From: an uncultured Roseovarius sp. | GTDB lineage: Bacteria > Pseudomonadota > Alphaproteobacteria > Rhodobacterales > Rhodobacteraceae | Direction: 5' to 3' | NCBI GenBank assembly: GCA_947497295.1 | Contig: CANMFU010000002.1 | Location: 186,001-250,000, forward strand | DNA length: 64,000 nucleotides | Part shown: one piece after another, positions 35,903 to 45,361 of the stretch | Position numbering within the stretch: the stretch's first letter is position 1 | How the letters are laid out: each line of letters starts with the position of its first letter | Notes under the pieces: model-generated | Databases searched by the model: none | What the model saw: the letters and a program-made list of their open reading frames with translations, nothing else | What the model was told of the DNA's origin: nothing | Position numbers and translations under genes: made by a program

Positions 35903-37018
35903 ATGCCCACCGCCGCCCATATCAGGCAAGCCATCCCGTTCTGGATGTCGCTGCTGCTGGTCCCGATCGCAATCATCGGCGCGTTGCACGGCGGCTGGAC
36001 GGTGATCCTGCTGCCGGTTTTCACATGGTATTTCTTTTCGATCCTGGACGCGTTTCTGGGCCTGAACTTGGATAATCTGGCGCCCGAGACGGACATCACA
36101 TGGTATCGCGCGATCACGCTGATCTGGGCGCCGGTGCAGTTCATCCTGCTGTTCTGGATGATCTGGTATGTCCCGCAGGCGGCCCATCTGGGCAGTCTGG
36201 AGAAAATCGTGCTGTTCTTTGGCGTTGGCGTCATCACCGGCACCATCGGCCTTAACTATGCGCATGAACTGATGCACCAAAAACCCCGGATTGAACGGTG
36301 GATGGCCGATATCCTACTGGCCATGGTGCTGTATTCGCATTTCAGGTCCGAACATCTGCACGTACACCACCGTCATGTCGGCACCCCGCGCGATACCGTG
36401 ACGGCGCGCTATAACGAGGGGTTTCACCGGTTTTTCGCGCGCGTCCTGCCGGGCGAGGTGGCATCCGCCTTTCGCGCCGAAGCGGCCATGCAGGCGCGGC
36501 GCGGGCGCAAATGGACGCATCTCAGCAATCCGTTCTTCCGCTACTGGGCGCTACAGGCCGCCATGCTGGCGCTGGCGCTGGCCTTGGGCGGCTGGACCGG
36601 GCTTGCGCTGTTTCTGTGGCAGGCGCTGGTCGCGATCTGGCAGCTGGAGCTGGCGAATTACGTCGAACATTACGGATTGACGCGCGAGCATCTGGGCGAT
36701 GGCAGGTACGAGCATGTCAAACCGCGCCACAGCTGGAACGCGGCGCACAAGGCCACAAACTGGCTGCTGATCAATCTGCAACGCCACTCGGACCACCATT
36801 ACAAACCAGACCGACGGTTTCCCCTGCTGCAAAACTATACCGAGGATGAGGCGCCGCAACTGCCCTACGGCTATCCGATCATGACCATGGCGGCGATGGT
36901 CCCGCCCCTCTGGCGCCGCGTGATGAACCCGCGCGTGCGCGCATGGCGCAAGGCAAACTACCCGCAAACGACCGATTGGACACCCTATAACAAAGGCGCC
37001 AACCCGCCCCCCGCTTGA
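35903..37018 (+). CDS. alkB: Alkane 1-monooxygenase (AlkB type)
   Basis: The 371-residue integral membrane diiron enzyme hydroxylates terminal carbons of alkanes. All His clusters are present: HELMHQ (about 120), EHLHVHHRHVGT (about 151) and LQRHSDHHYKPDRRF (about 294). The AlkB signature NYVEHYGL is at about 251. The membrane segments LLLVPIAIIGALHGGW and WFILLPVFTWYF surround the sites. AlkB needs rubredoxin and rubredoxin reductase, which are not in the window. The GMC dehydrogenase at 50 kb could oxidise the alcohol product, but it is far away. The start MPTAAHIR at 35903 is chosen because upstream frame overlaps mutY. Confidence 0.9.
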   Translation: MPTAAHIRQAIPFWMSLLLVPIAIIGALHGGWTVILLPVFTWYFFSILDAFLGLNLDNLAPETDITWYRAITLIWAPVQFILLFWMIWYVPQAAHLGSLEKIVLFFGVGVITGTIGLNYAHELMHQKPRIERWMADILLAMVLYSHFRSEHLHVHHRHVGTPRDTVTARYNEGFHRFFARVLPGEVASAFRAEAAMQARRGRKWTHLSNPFFRYWALQAAMLALALALGGWTGLALFLWQALVAIWQLELANYVEHYGLTREHLGDGRYEHVKPRHSWNAAHKATNWLLINLQRHSDHHYKPDRRFPLLQNYTEDEAPQLPYGYPIMTMAAMVPPLWRRVMNPRVRAWRKANYPQTTDWTPYNKGANPPPA

Positions 37019-37073
37019 AGCTGCGGCGCCGCGGCGCTAGCGTATTGGCAAATCCCCGCCCGGAGGTCGCCCA

Positions 37074-39041
37074 ATGCCCGACACATCCCAGCTGTTCCCG
37101 CACCTGTTCACCCCGCTGAAAATCGGCGGCATCGAGGTTGCGAACCGCATCCTGTCAACCGGTCACGACACGTCAATGTCCCATAACGGCCAGGTCACCG
37201 ACGCGATGATCGCCTATCACGAGGCGCGGGCGCGCGGCGGTGCCGGCCTGATCGTGTCGCAGGTTGTCGGCGTACACGAAACGGCGCGTTACACCTCGCA
37301 CGTGCTGATGGGCACGAATGACGACTGCCTGCCGGGATTCGCGCGTCTGGCCCAGACACTGCACGCGCACGGCACCCGCATCTTTGCCCAGCTGTTTCAT
37401 CCGGGCCGCGAGATTATGGAGGTGGCGGACGGCACCGCGCCGGTCGCCTATTCAGCATCAGCCACGCCTTCGGACCGCTTTCACGTAATCCCGCGCGCCA
37501 TGCCCCTGCGCATGATCCGCGAGGTGGTGGACGGATATGCCGCCGCCGCCCGCCGCATGGAAACGGCCGGCCTCGACGGGGTCGAGATCGTCGCCAGCCA
37601 CGGTTACCTGCCGGCGCAGTTCCTCAGCCCGCAGGTCAACCGGCGCGACGATGACTATGGCGGCAGCGCGGAAAACCGCATGCGCTTTGTCCGCGAGGTT
37701 ATCGACGCGGTGCGCACAGCCACCGGCGAGGGCTTTGCCATCGGCCTGCGCATTTCGGGCGACGAGCATACGCATGACGGGATGGAGGATGCCGATAGCC
37801 TTGAAGTGATCCGCGCGCTGGCGCCCAGCCTTGATTATGTCAGCGTTATCGCCGGAACGTCGGCCAGCCTGAGTGGCGCGATCCATATCGTGCCGCCGAT
37901 GTTCGAGGATACAGGCTATCTCGCCCCCTTTGCGCATGCGGTCAAACAGGCGGTGGACATCCCGGTGATGGTGGCGGGCCGCATCAACCAGCCGCAGGAG
38001 GCCGAGGGTATCGTCGCCACCGGACAGGCGGATATGTGCGGCATGACCCGCGCGCTGATCTGCGACCCGGCCATGCCCGCCAAGGCCAAGGCAGACAGCC
38101 CCGACGATATCCGCGCCTGTATCGGCTGCAATCAGGCCTGCATCGGCCACTTCCACAAGGGCGCGCCGATCTCCTGCATCCAGTTCCCCGAAACAGGGCG
38201 CGAGCTGACTTATGGCACGCGGCGCCAGACCGGCGCGCCCAAAACCGTCATCGTGATCGGCGGCGGCCCTGCCGGCATGAAAGCGGCAGCGACCGCCGCC
38301 GCAATGGGTCATGACGTAACGCTGCACGAGGCCGCTGCGCAATTGGGCGGTCAGGCGCTGCTGGCGCAGATGCTGCCGGGACGCGCCGAATTTGGCGGCA
38401 TCGTAACGAACCTGAGCCGCGAAATGCAGCAGTCAGGCGTCACCGTATCTTTGAATAGCGAAATGACGGCAGAGATGGTGGCCAAATCCGCTCCCGATGC
38501 CGTCATCGTCGCCACCGGGGGCACTGCGCGTATACCGCACGGAATGGAGTTCAGCGAGGAAGCGCATATTGTTACGGCTTGGGACGTGCTGCGCAACCAC
38601 GCCAATGTGGGCGGATCTGTCACCATCGCCGACTGGCGCGCCGACTGGGTCGGCCTTGGCGTGGCCGAACTGCTGGCCAGCGCGGGCCGCCGGGTGCGGC
38701 TATGCGTGAACGGCACTCATGCGGGCGAAATGCTGCAAAGCTACGTCCGCGATACGATGGTAGGCCGCATCCAGAAACTGGACGTCGAAATCATCCCCTA
38801 CGCGCAGCTCTACGGCGCTGATGACGACACCGCCTATTTCATCAACGCGGCCAATGGTGAGGCCATTATGGTTGAGGGCACAGATACGCTGGTGCTGGCG
38901 CAGGGCACCAATGTTGCGGACACTCTGCTAACCACGCTGGAGGGTTACGATGGCCAGATCATCGGAATTGGCGACTGCATGGCCCCCAGAACCGCCGAAG
39001 AAGCTGTGCTGGACGGACTAAAAGCAGCGTGGGCCCTGTAA
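37074..39041 (+). CDS. OYE-family NADH:flavin oxidoreductase with C-terminal FAD/NAD domain
   Basis: The 655-residue protein has an FMN barrel (residues 1-370) with NRRDDDYGGSAENRMRF and EIVASHGYLPAQFLSP, a 4Fe-4S segment CIGCNQACIG...SC with spacing 2-3-11 at about 342-361, and a C-terminal dinucleotide-binding part with VIGGGPAGMKAAATAAA. This is the layout of 2,4-dienoyl-CoA reductase and trimethylamine dehydrogenase-type enzymes. Roles include reduction of unsaturated acyl-CoA or N-demethylation of methylamines and betaines; sequence alone does not choose. It lies after alkB by 55 bases, possibly the same transcript. Confidence 0.85.
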   Translation: MPDTSQLFPHLFTPLKIGGIEVANRILSTGHDTSMSHNGQVTDAMIAYHEARARGGAGLIVSQVVGVHETARYTSHVLMGTNDDCLPGFARLAQTLHAHGTRIFAQLFHPGREIMEVADGTAPVAYSASATPSDRFHVIPRAMPLRMIREVVDGYAAAARRMETAGLDGVEIVASHGYLPAQFLSPQVNRRDDDYGGSAENRMRFVREVIDAVRTATGEGFAIGLRISGDEHTHDGMEDADSLEVIRALAPSLDYVSVIAGTSASLSGAIHIVPPMFEDTGYLAPFAHAVKQAVDIPVMVAGRINQPQEAEGIVATGQADMCGMTRALICDPAMPAKAKADSPDDIRACIGCNQACIGHFHKGAPISCIQFPETGRELTYGTRRQTGAPKTVIVIGGGPAGMKAAATAAAMGHDVTLHEAAAQLGGQALLAQMLPGRAEFGGIVTNLSREMQQSGVTVSLNSEMTAEMVAKSAPDAVIVATGGTARIPHGMEFSEEAHIVTAWDVLRNHANVGGSVTIADWRADWVGLGVAELLASAGRRVRLCVNGTHAGEMLQSYVRDTMVGRIQKLDVEIIPYAQLYGADDDTAYFINAANGEAIMVEGTDTLVLAQGTNVADTLLTTLEGYDGQIIGIGDCMAPRTAEEAVLDGLKAAWAL

Positions 39042-39055
39042 TAGCCGCTGCCGAA

Positions 39056-39120
39056 TTTGAGTATTTTTGCCAAGATGAATTAAAGGCGTCCATATTTTCA
39101 TCTTGGCAAAGATACTCAAA
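39056..39120. repeat. Inverted repeat of the TTTGAGTAT...CAAGATGAA type
   Basis: A 24-base arm at 39056-39079 and its reverse complement at 39097-39120 differ at one base and flank a 17-base spacer. The arms end in TTTGAGTAT and CAAGATGAA. It follows the OYE gene. A degenerate copy lies in the lrp-ilvC region at 12528-12552. As RNA it would form a long hairpin that could terminate transcription from the left. I recall similar sequence in many Rhodobacteraceae intergenic regions. Confidence 0.7.
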
Positions 39121-39149
39121 AAGACGCCCTACCGACACGCGGCAGGGCG
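39117..39149 (-). terminator. Intrinsic terminator of ccrM
   Basis: On the minus strand CGCCCTgCCG pairs with CGGtAGGGCG around a five-base loop and is followed by TCTTTTT. It lies about 65 bases past the ccrM stop. It abuts the right arm of the inverted repeat. Confidence 0.75.
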
Positions 39150-39213
39150 CAGTTAGTGGTGCCTTGCGTCAGACCACAGGCACCAGCGGTGTTCTTGTGA
39201 AACAGGGAAACTC

Positions 39214-40422
<1,209 letters not shown>

Positions 40423-40432
40423 AGAGGGTTAA

Positions 40433-41053
40433 CTATTTATCTTGATACAACATCTTGTGGATAGGTTTGAACGAATGTCTATGGTGTGGGGTGACCCCCA
40501 GATTTTGCAGTGCCTCTTTGTGTCTTTTTGACGGGTATCCTGCGTTCGTCTCCCAGCCATAGCCGGGGTAGTGTTGCGCTAAATCCCGCATCACACAATC
40601 TCGACATATTTTTGCCACAATTGAGGCCGCAGAAATTGACACTGACAGGGCATCACCCTTGATGATTGTCCGCGCGGGGATGCTCAGGCCGCGCGGGGTC
40701 ATGTTGCCGTCAATCAGCGCGATGTCCGGGCGGCGTGGAAGGCCATCCAACGCCCGCGTCATCGCCAGATGCGATGCACGAAGAATGTTCAGCTCATCAA
40801 TCTCCTGTACAGTGGCATGGGCGATGCTGACCTCGGCGTTGGCGAAGATGGCATCATACAGCGCAAGGCGACGCCGTTCCGTCAGCTTCTTGGAATCGTT
40901 CAGCCCATCGGGGATGCGGCTTGCATCCAGCACCACGGCGGCGGCGGTAACAGGCCCGGCCAGCGGCCCGCGCCCAACCTCGTCGACGCCCGCGATGATG
41001 CGCGCGCCCTCGGCAATCGCCCTGGACTCGTATGAATAATCGGGGCCGGTCAT
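40433..41053 (-). CDS. rnhB: Ribonuclease HII
   Basis: The 206-residue enzyme cleaves RNA in RNA-DNA hybrids and single ribonucleotides in DNA. The metal-binding motif DEVGRGPLAGPV (Asp-Glu at about 24-25) and the later Asp in IALIDGNM and in the SVSISAASIVAKICRDCVM helix are all kept. A start two codons upstream (41059) is possible. It is preceded by a strong terminator from the basic exported-protein gene, so it begins its own transcript, probably continuing toward ccrM. Confidence 0.94.
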   Translation of the reverse strand: MTGPDYSYESRAIAEGARIIAGVDEVGRGPLAGPVTAAAVVLDASRIPDGLNDSKKLTERRRLALYDAIFANAEVSIAHATVQEIDELNILRASHLAMTRALDGLPRRPDIALIDGNMTPRGLSIPARTIIKGDALSVSISAASIVAKICRDCVMRDLAQHYPGYGWETNAGYPSKRHKEALQNLGVTPHHRHSFKPIHKMLYQDK

Positions 41054-41084
41054 GATCACGGCTCAGACCACAAGTGGCGGCCAA

Positions 41085-41112
41085 AGAAAAGGCCCCGTGC
41101 GGGGCCGTTTTC
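41085..41112 (-). terminator. Intrinsic terminator after the basic exported-protein gene
   Basis: GGCCCC at 41091-41096 pairs with GGGGCC at 41101-41106 around a GTGC loop. On the minus strand CCTTTTCTTT follows. On the plus strand GTTTTCC follows, so it may work in both directions. It isolates the exported-protein gene from rnhB. Confidence 0.85.
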
Positions 41113-41132
41113 CATGGGCGGCAGAGGCGCCA

Positions 41133-41516
41133 TTAGTTTCCAAAGTTGAAGGGGCGCGCGCTGTAGCCGTATTGTGGACGTCGGTCCCGGCGATGCGAAC
41201 GGCGTTCACTCCGGCGCTCCTGCACTTCGCGGCGATGATCGTTGTACCCCTGTTGGTAGCCACGGGAGCGTTTTTGTTTATGCGCCCTGTGGGAACGATG
41301 ATGGGCGCCGTATTTAGGGCGTGCATGTTGCAGGGCCGCCGCGCGCCGCCTGTCCTTTTTCTTGGCGTCGTGGATCGCAGCGCCGATGACCGCGACACCG
41401 ACCAGAGCGCCCAGCGCCAGCGCCAGATCGCGATCGGCAGCGCGGGCCGGAGCGGCTGTCAGACCGGTGACAGCGATCGATGTCGCAAGGATGAGGGTTA
41501 TGAATTTGCCAGCCAT
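41133..41516 (-). CDS. Small exported basic protein, unknown function
   Basis: From MAGKFITLILATSIAVTG the 127-residue protein has a signal peptide cleaved near ARA-AD, a hydrophobic segment ALALGALVGVAVIGAAI, then a His/Arg/Lys-rich tail (KKKDRRRAAALQHARPKYGA and further on ERRSERRSHRRDRRP). AAAGG precedes the ATG. I do not recognise a named family. The very basic tail could touch the cell wall, nucleic acid or lipopolysaccharide. It has its own terminator downstream. A longer frame upstream to 41993 overlaps the divergent gene and is rejected. Confidence 0.65.
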   Translation of the reverse strand: MAGKFITLILATSIAVTGLTAAPARAADRDLALALGALVGVAVIGAAIHDAKKKDRRRAAALQHARPKYGAHHRSHRAHKQKRSRGYQQGYNDHRREVQERRSERRSHRRDRRPQYGYSARPFNFGN

Positions 41517-41666
41517 TTTGTAGACCTTTCCTATTTTCTGAAATGTGCCACCATGCTGGGCCGGTCGGCGACGCGCACGCAATAACCTCGCATTGTTATC
41601 GGATAGCAAAGGTGACGCACTGCTTTGGATATTGAATAGCTGGGCGGCGCAGGCCATGTTCGGCGC

Positions 41667-41897
41667 ATGAAGAAAATGATTGCACCCCTCCTGTTTGCCG
41701 CGCTGGTTGCAGCGCCTGCCAGCGCGGCCTGCCTTGCCGAATACAAGGCCAAGCGGGATAACCCGCTGCGCCTGTTTTACGGCACGATTGAAATCAGCGG
41801 TGCCTGCACGGTTGCTGCCGCCACCGCGCAGCTCGGCCCGCAACTGGCTGCGCAGGGGATGACCCTGCTCAAGGTGCTTTCGGTGTCGCAGGAGTGA
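41667..41897 (+). CDS. Small exported protein, unknown function
   Basis: The 76-residue protein has a signal peptide (KKMIAPLLFAALVAAPASA) and a short mature part (LFYGTIEISGACTVAAATAQ, then QLAAQGMTLLKVLSVSQE) with two Cys residues that could form a disulfide. I do not recognise a named family. Its stop overlaps the GTG start of the next membrane protein by two bases, so the two are likely co-translated. Confidence 0.6.
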   Translation: MKKMIAPLLFAALVAAPASAACLAEYKAKRDNPLRLFYGTIEISGACTVAAATAQLGPQLAAQGMTLLKVLSVSQE

Positions 41898-42613
41898 CCG
41901 GACCAGGCGCAATGCACCGTACGGTGACCGCAGCAGAGGCGCGCCGGTCGGGCAATCGCGTGGTGGTGTTTGGCGTCGCGGTAATCGTGGCAATCCTGTT
42001 ACTGGCTGCGATCTGGTTGTTTCTGTCGCTGCCGGATGCAGGCGCGTTCAACGCGCGGGTCGAGAGGATATTCATCGAAAACGACGCGCTGACCAGTGAT
42101 GCCGAAATCAAACTTCTGGAGATTTTGGCCCTGTCTGGCACCGCGTTCAGCGAAACGCTGGTCAGTTATCGTATGGTGATTTTCGTGCTGCTGGTGTTCA
42201 GCGCCGCGCTGCTGATTTCGGCACTGGTGTTTCTGGTGATGCTTGTCGCACTGAACCGCCGCATGGCCCAGATCGAGCGGTCTGGGATCGAGGTGAATTC
42301 GCTGCTGATCAGCCGCGCGGAGAAGTCTGTCTACCTGAACAACATGGGATTCAAGCTGACCGAAGCCGCGATGGAAACTCTGTCGATATTAGCCGAGGCG
42401 CGGATGGATGGCGACATTCTGACCGGCGCGCAGATCGAGGGGATGATATCGGGCCGCGATGCCAGCGATTGCGACGAGGCGGCGGGCGCCACGCGGGTCA
42501 AGCGTTTGCGCGATACGCTGGGAAATCAAATGGTCAGCGAGCTTCTGGTGCGCAACATCGCGCGGCAAGGCTATGTTCTGGCGATAGACAAGGATGTCAT
42601 TCGCGTCATCTGA
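41894..42613 (+). CDS. Membrane-anchored protein with C-terminal OmpR-like winged helix
   Basis: The 239-residue protein starts with GTG inside the previous stop. It has two membrane segments (about 23-45, VVVFGVAVIVAILLLAAIWL, and about 95-118, MVIFVLLVFSAALLISALVF) and a cytoplasmic tail. The tail (TRVKRLRDTLGNQM, LVRNIARQGYVLAIDKDVIR) resembles the winged helix of OmpR-type regulators, whose recognition helix precedes an RTVRGxGY-like hairpin. The order of parts, membrane then DNA-binding, is reversed from ToxR but the same principle. No phospho-acceptor is present. ATG at 41912 is an alternative start. A regulatory role is inferred. Confidence 0.6.
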   Translation: MTGPGAMHRTVTAAEARRSGNRVVVFGVAVIVAILLLAAIWLFLSLPDAGAFNARVERIFIENDALTSDAEIKLLEILALSGTAFSETLVSYRMVIFVLLVFSAALLISALVFLVMLVALNRRMAQIERSGIEVNSLLISRAEKSVYLNNMGFKLTEAAMETLSILAEARMDGDILTGAQIEGMISGRDASDCDEAAGATRVKRLRDTLGNQMVSELLVRNIARQGYVLAIDKDVIRVI

Positions 42614-42649
42614 GATTTTAGCGCAGCGCGCCTGCCGACACTTGGCCGC

Positions 42650-45166
42650 TCAGGCGTCTGTCGAATCATTGTGGAACAGCGTGTCGGGATCAATTCCGCG
42701 TTTTTCGGCGCTTTCGCGCACCGCATCGCGCAGCGCCTGACTGCGCGCGACCAGCGACCGGAAACGCGATTCGTCCAGCACAAGCAGCGTTGAGGGCGCG
42801 ATTGCCTGCACCTGGACGCGGCGGCGCCGTCTGCTCATCAGCACGGCCATCTGGCCGAACATCTCGCCCCGGCCCAGCCGCCAGGTCTGGCCCGCGATTT
42901 CCAATTCGACGGCACCGGAGGCGATGAAATAAACGCTTTTCACCGGGCTGTCCTTGCGAAGGATCACCTTGCCCGCATCGACATATCGGGTTTGCAGCGC
43001 CCGCCCCAGTTTTTTCAGTGCGCGGTCGTCAAGGTCCGCAAACAGCGGAAACTGCCTGACCAGCTCGGCGCGTTGCACCGCGATATCAAGGTGTGGGCGC
43101 GCTTCGGCTTTGGCCCGGCGCCCGGTGAGGTCCTGCATCAACGCGGTATAGACCTCGGCCCCGATCAAGCCATCGTCGCGGATTGCGGTATATTCTCGCT
43201 CTTCCAGACGCAGCGCCGTGCGCCGAATAAAGCGGCGCTCCAGTTCTTCGGCATAGCCGGGATATTGCAGGCGAAGCCCTTCCAATGCTGTCTCTACGCC
43301 CTCAATCCGCCGCGCCAGAAGCTCGTGCAGCAGATCTGCGACACGCCGCCCGTGGATGCGGCGGATACGCCCGTCAATGAACGCGTCCAGGTCTTGCAGG
43401 ATCAGGCGTTGCGACAGCAGACGTTCAAACCGATCCGCCGTCATCCGCACCAGATGGGATGACAGGCCGAGCCTGCTGTGCAGCACCACAGCGGCCCGAA
43501 ACGCCCGGCCATAAGCGATCGAGCGGCGTGCCGCTCTTTGATAGCCGCTGCGCCCGCCCGAACGGGCCGCTTCAATCAGGCGGTCGGCATCCGACAGGAT
43601 CTGATCGGCCATGCGGGCGGAAATCGTGCGCTCGCGCACGCGGGCAAAGATCGTTTCCCGCTCGAAACCGGCAAGCGCGATCAGGCCCAATGTGATGCGA
43701 TCCCGGTCCAGAATATCGGTCGTGCTTTCGGCTGTTTTCACAGCCTCGTCCAATCGCTCACCGAATACCTTTGCCTCGGACCGCACGATTTCATGGGTCA
43801 GGTGGTAGTCCTCGGTCGTGCGGGCCACATCTTCGCGCACGGTTTGCAGCGCAACGGCGACGACCTGACGCGACATTGCCTCGTCAATGGGCGATAGACG
43901 GTCAAGCCCGAGCCAGCCAATCACGGTTCTCAGCGTTGTGCCCTGCACGATCAGCGTGAACAGCGTGAAGCCGGTTGCCAGGATGCCGGTCAGGCGCTTG
44001 ACCTCGACCGGGACGCGAAAGCTTTCGGTGACGGCCAGTGCAAGCGCCAGCGTCACGGCGCCGCGCAGCCCGCCCCAGAGGATCGCGGCCCGGTAGGGAC
44101 GGTCAACAACAGGGGAAAGGCGCAGCACTGTCAGAAACGGCAGCAGGCCGAACAGGATCACCGCACGCGCCGCAATCGCCGCCAGAACGATCACGCCGAT
44201 CAGGACGAAATCGCCCAGCCGGGCGTCTTGCAGCAACCGGGGGATCAGAAGCGCCGCCAGAATAAAGATCAGCGCGCCCGCCCAATGGGCCAGCAGATCC
44301 CAGATCTCGCGCAGATTTACCCACGCCTGCGGTGGCAGACGCCCCGGCCCGGACAGGTTCATCGTAAGGCCCGCCGCGACAACGGCGATTACACCCGATG
44401 CGCCAATGCTTTGTTCGGCGCCGATATAGGCGAGATAAGGCAGCGCCACCGACACCGAAATCACGGCCAGTTCGTGGCGCCCGAACAGCGCCATAATCCA
44501 GATGGCAATCCGCGTCGCCAGCCAGCCGGTAAGCGCCCCGCCCAAGATCAGAACCGGAAACTGCGCCAGTGCATCCATCAGCTTGGGATCTGACCCGCCC
44601 AGCATCACAAAGCCCATGAACAGTCCAAACAGCGCAATCGCCGCCGCGTCGTTCAGCAGGCTTTCGCCTTCGATGATCCGGGCAAGCCTGCGCGGCGCCG
44701 AGATCGACCGAAAGATCGAGACCACCGCCGATGGATCCGTCGTGGAAACAATCGCCCCGATAAGGAAACACGCCGCCAGCGGCAAGCCGCTGACCCAGGA
44801 CAGCGCATAGCCGACGCTCAGCGTCGCAACGACCACCGCGACGATGGCCAGAACGAGGATCGGCACCCAATCGTCCAGCATCCGGCGCAGGCTCATCCCC
44901 AGGGTTGCCTGAAACAGCAGCGTTGGCAAAAACACGTAGAGAAAGACGTTTGACCGTATCGGCAGCCCAAGGATCGCCTCGGCCACCGGGTTCAGCGCAT
45001 CCGTCAGATCCGTGCGCAGAAAGAAAAGCGCGGCGGACCCGATGAGAATGCCCAGAATGGCAAGAATCACGGTGTAGGGAAGCCGCAGACGCGCCGCCAA
45101 CGGCTCGGCCGCGCCGATCACAAGGAACAGCGACGTGATGACAGTGGTGACCAGAACAATATCCAT
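42650..45166 (-). CDS. CPA1 Na+/H+ antiporter with C-terminal cyclic-nucleotide-binding domain
   Basis: The 838-residue protein from MDIVLVTTVITSLF has 12 or so membrane segments in residues 1-410 with ND-type ion-site signatures (IVSTTDPSAVVSIF, GESLLNDAAAIALF) and GGLRGAVTLALAL. A long helical region (450-690) leads to a cNMP-binding domain (FPLFADLDDRALKKLGRALQ, GEMFGQMAVLMSRRR). It resembles the plant SOS1 and bacterial NhaP-cNBD antiporters. It probably exchanges Na+ or K+ for protons, gated by a nucleotide or by the cNMP domain as scaffold. It is divergent from the tandem stress protein. Frames further upstream overlap that gene and are rejected. Confidence 0.88.
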   Translation of the reverse strand: MDIVLVTTVITSLFLVIGAAEPLAARLRLPYTVILAILGILIGSAALFFLRTDLTDALNPVAEAILGLPIRSNVFLYVFLPTLLFQATLGMSLRRMLDDWVPILVLAIVAVVVATLSVGYALSWVSGLPLAACFLIGAIVSTTDPSAVVSIFRSISAPRRLARIIEGESLLNDAAAIALFGLFMGFVMLGGSDPKLMDALAQFPVLILGGALTGWLATRIAIWIMALFGRHELAVISVSVALPYLAYIGAEQSIGASGVIAVVAAGLTMNLSGPGRLPPQAWVNLREIWDLLAHWAGALIFILAALLIPRLLQDARLGDFVLIGVIVLAAIAARAVILFGLLPFLTVLRLSPVVDRPYRAAILWGGLRGAVTLALALAVTESFRVPVEVKRLTGILATGFTLFTLIVQGTTLRTVIGWLGLDRLSPIDEAMSRQVVAVALQTVREDVARTTEDYHLTHEIVRSEAKVFGERLDEAVKTAESTTDILDRDRITLGLIALAGFERETIFARVRERTISARMADQILSDADRLIEAARSGGRSGYQRAARRSIAYGRAFRAAVVLHSRLGLSSHLVRMTADRFERLLSQRLILQDLDAFIDGRIRRIHGRRVADLLHELLARRIEGVETALEGLRLQYPGYAEELERRFIRRTALRLEEREYTAIRDDGLIGAEVYTALMQDLTGRRAKAEARPHLDIAVQRAELVRQFPLFADLDDRALKKLGRALQTRYVDAGKVILRKDSPVKSVYFIASGAVELEIAGQTWRLGRGEMFGQMAVLMSRRRRRVQVQAIAPSTLLVLDESRFRSLVARSQALRDAVRESAEKRGIDPDTLFHNDSTDA

Positions 45167-45361
45167 GAATGACGAGTATATCAGTTTTGTGAAACCGGAA
45201 ACTGTTCTGAAAAATAATGTGGCCCCATGGGCTTGCCCGCCGGACGGCCGCTTGCATCTGCCGGCAACAGGTTCATGGACCAAAGGTAAATCATGCACTA
45301 CCCTTGAATGCGGACCACGCAAAGACCGCGGTTCGGGATGAGCCGCAAAGGTGCTTATGCG

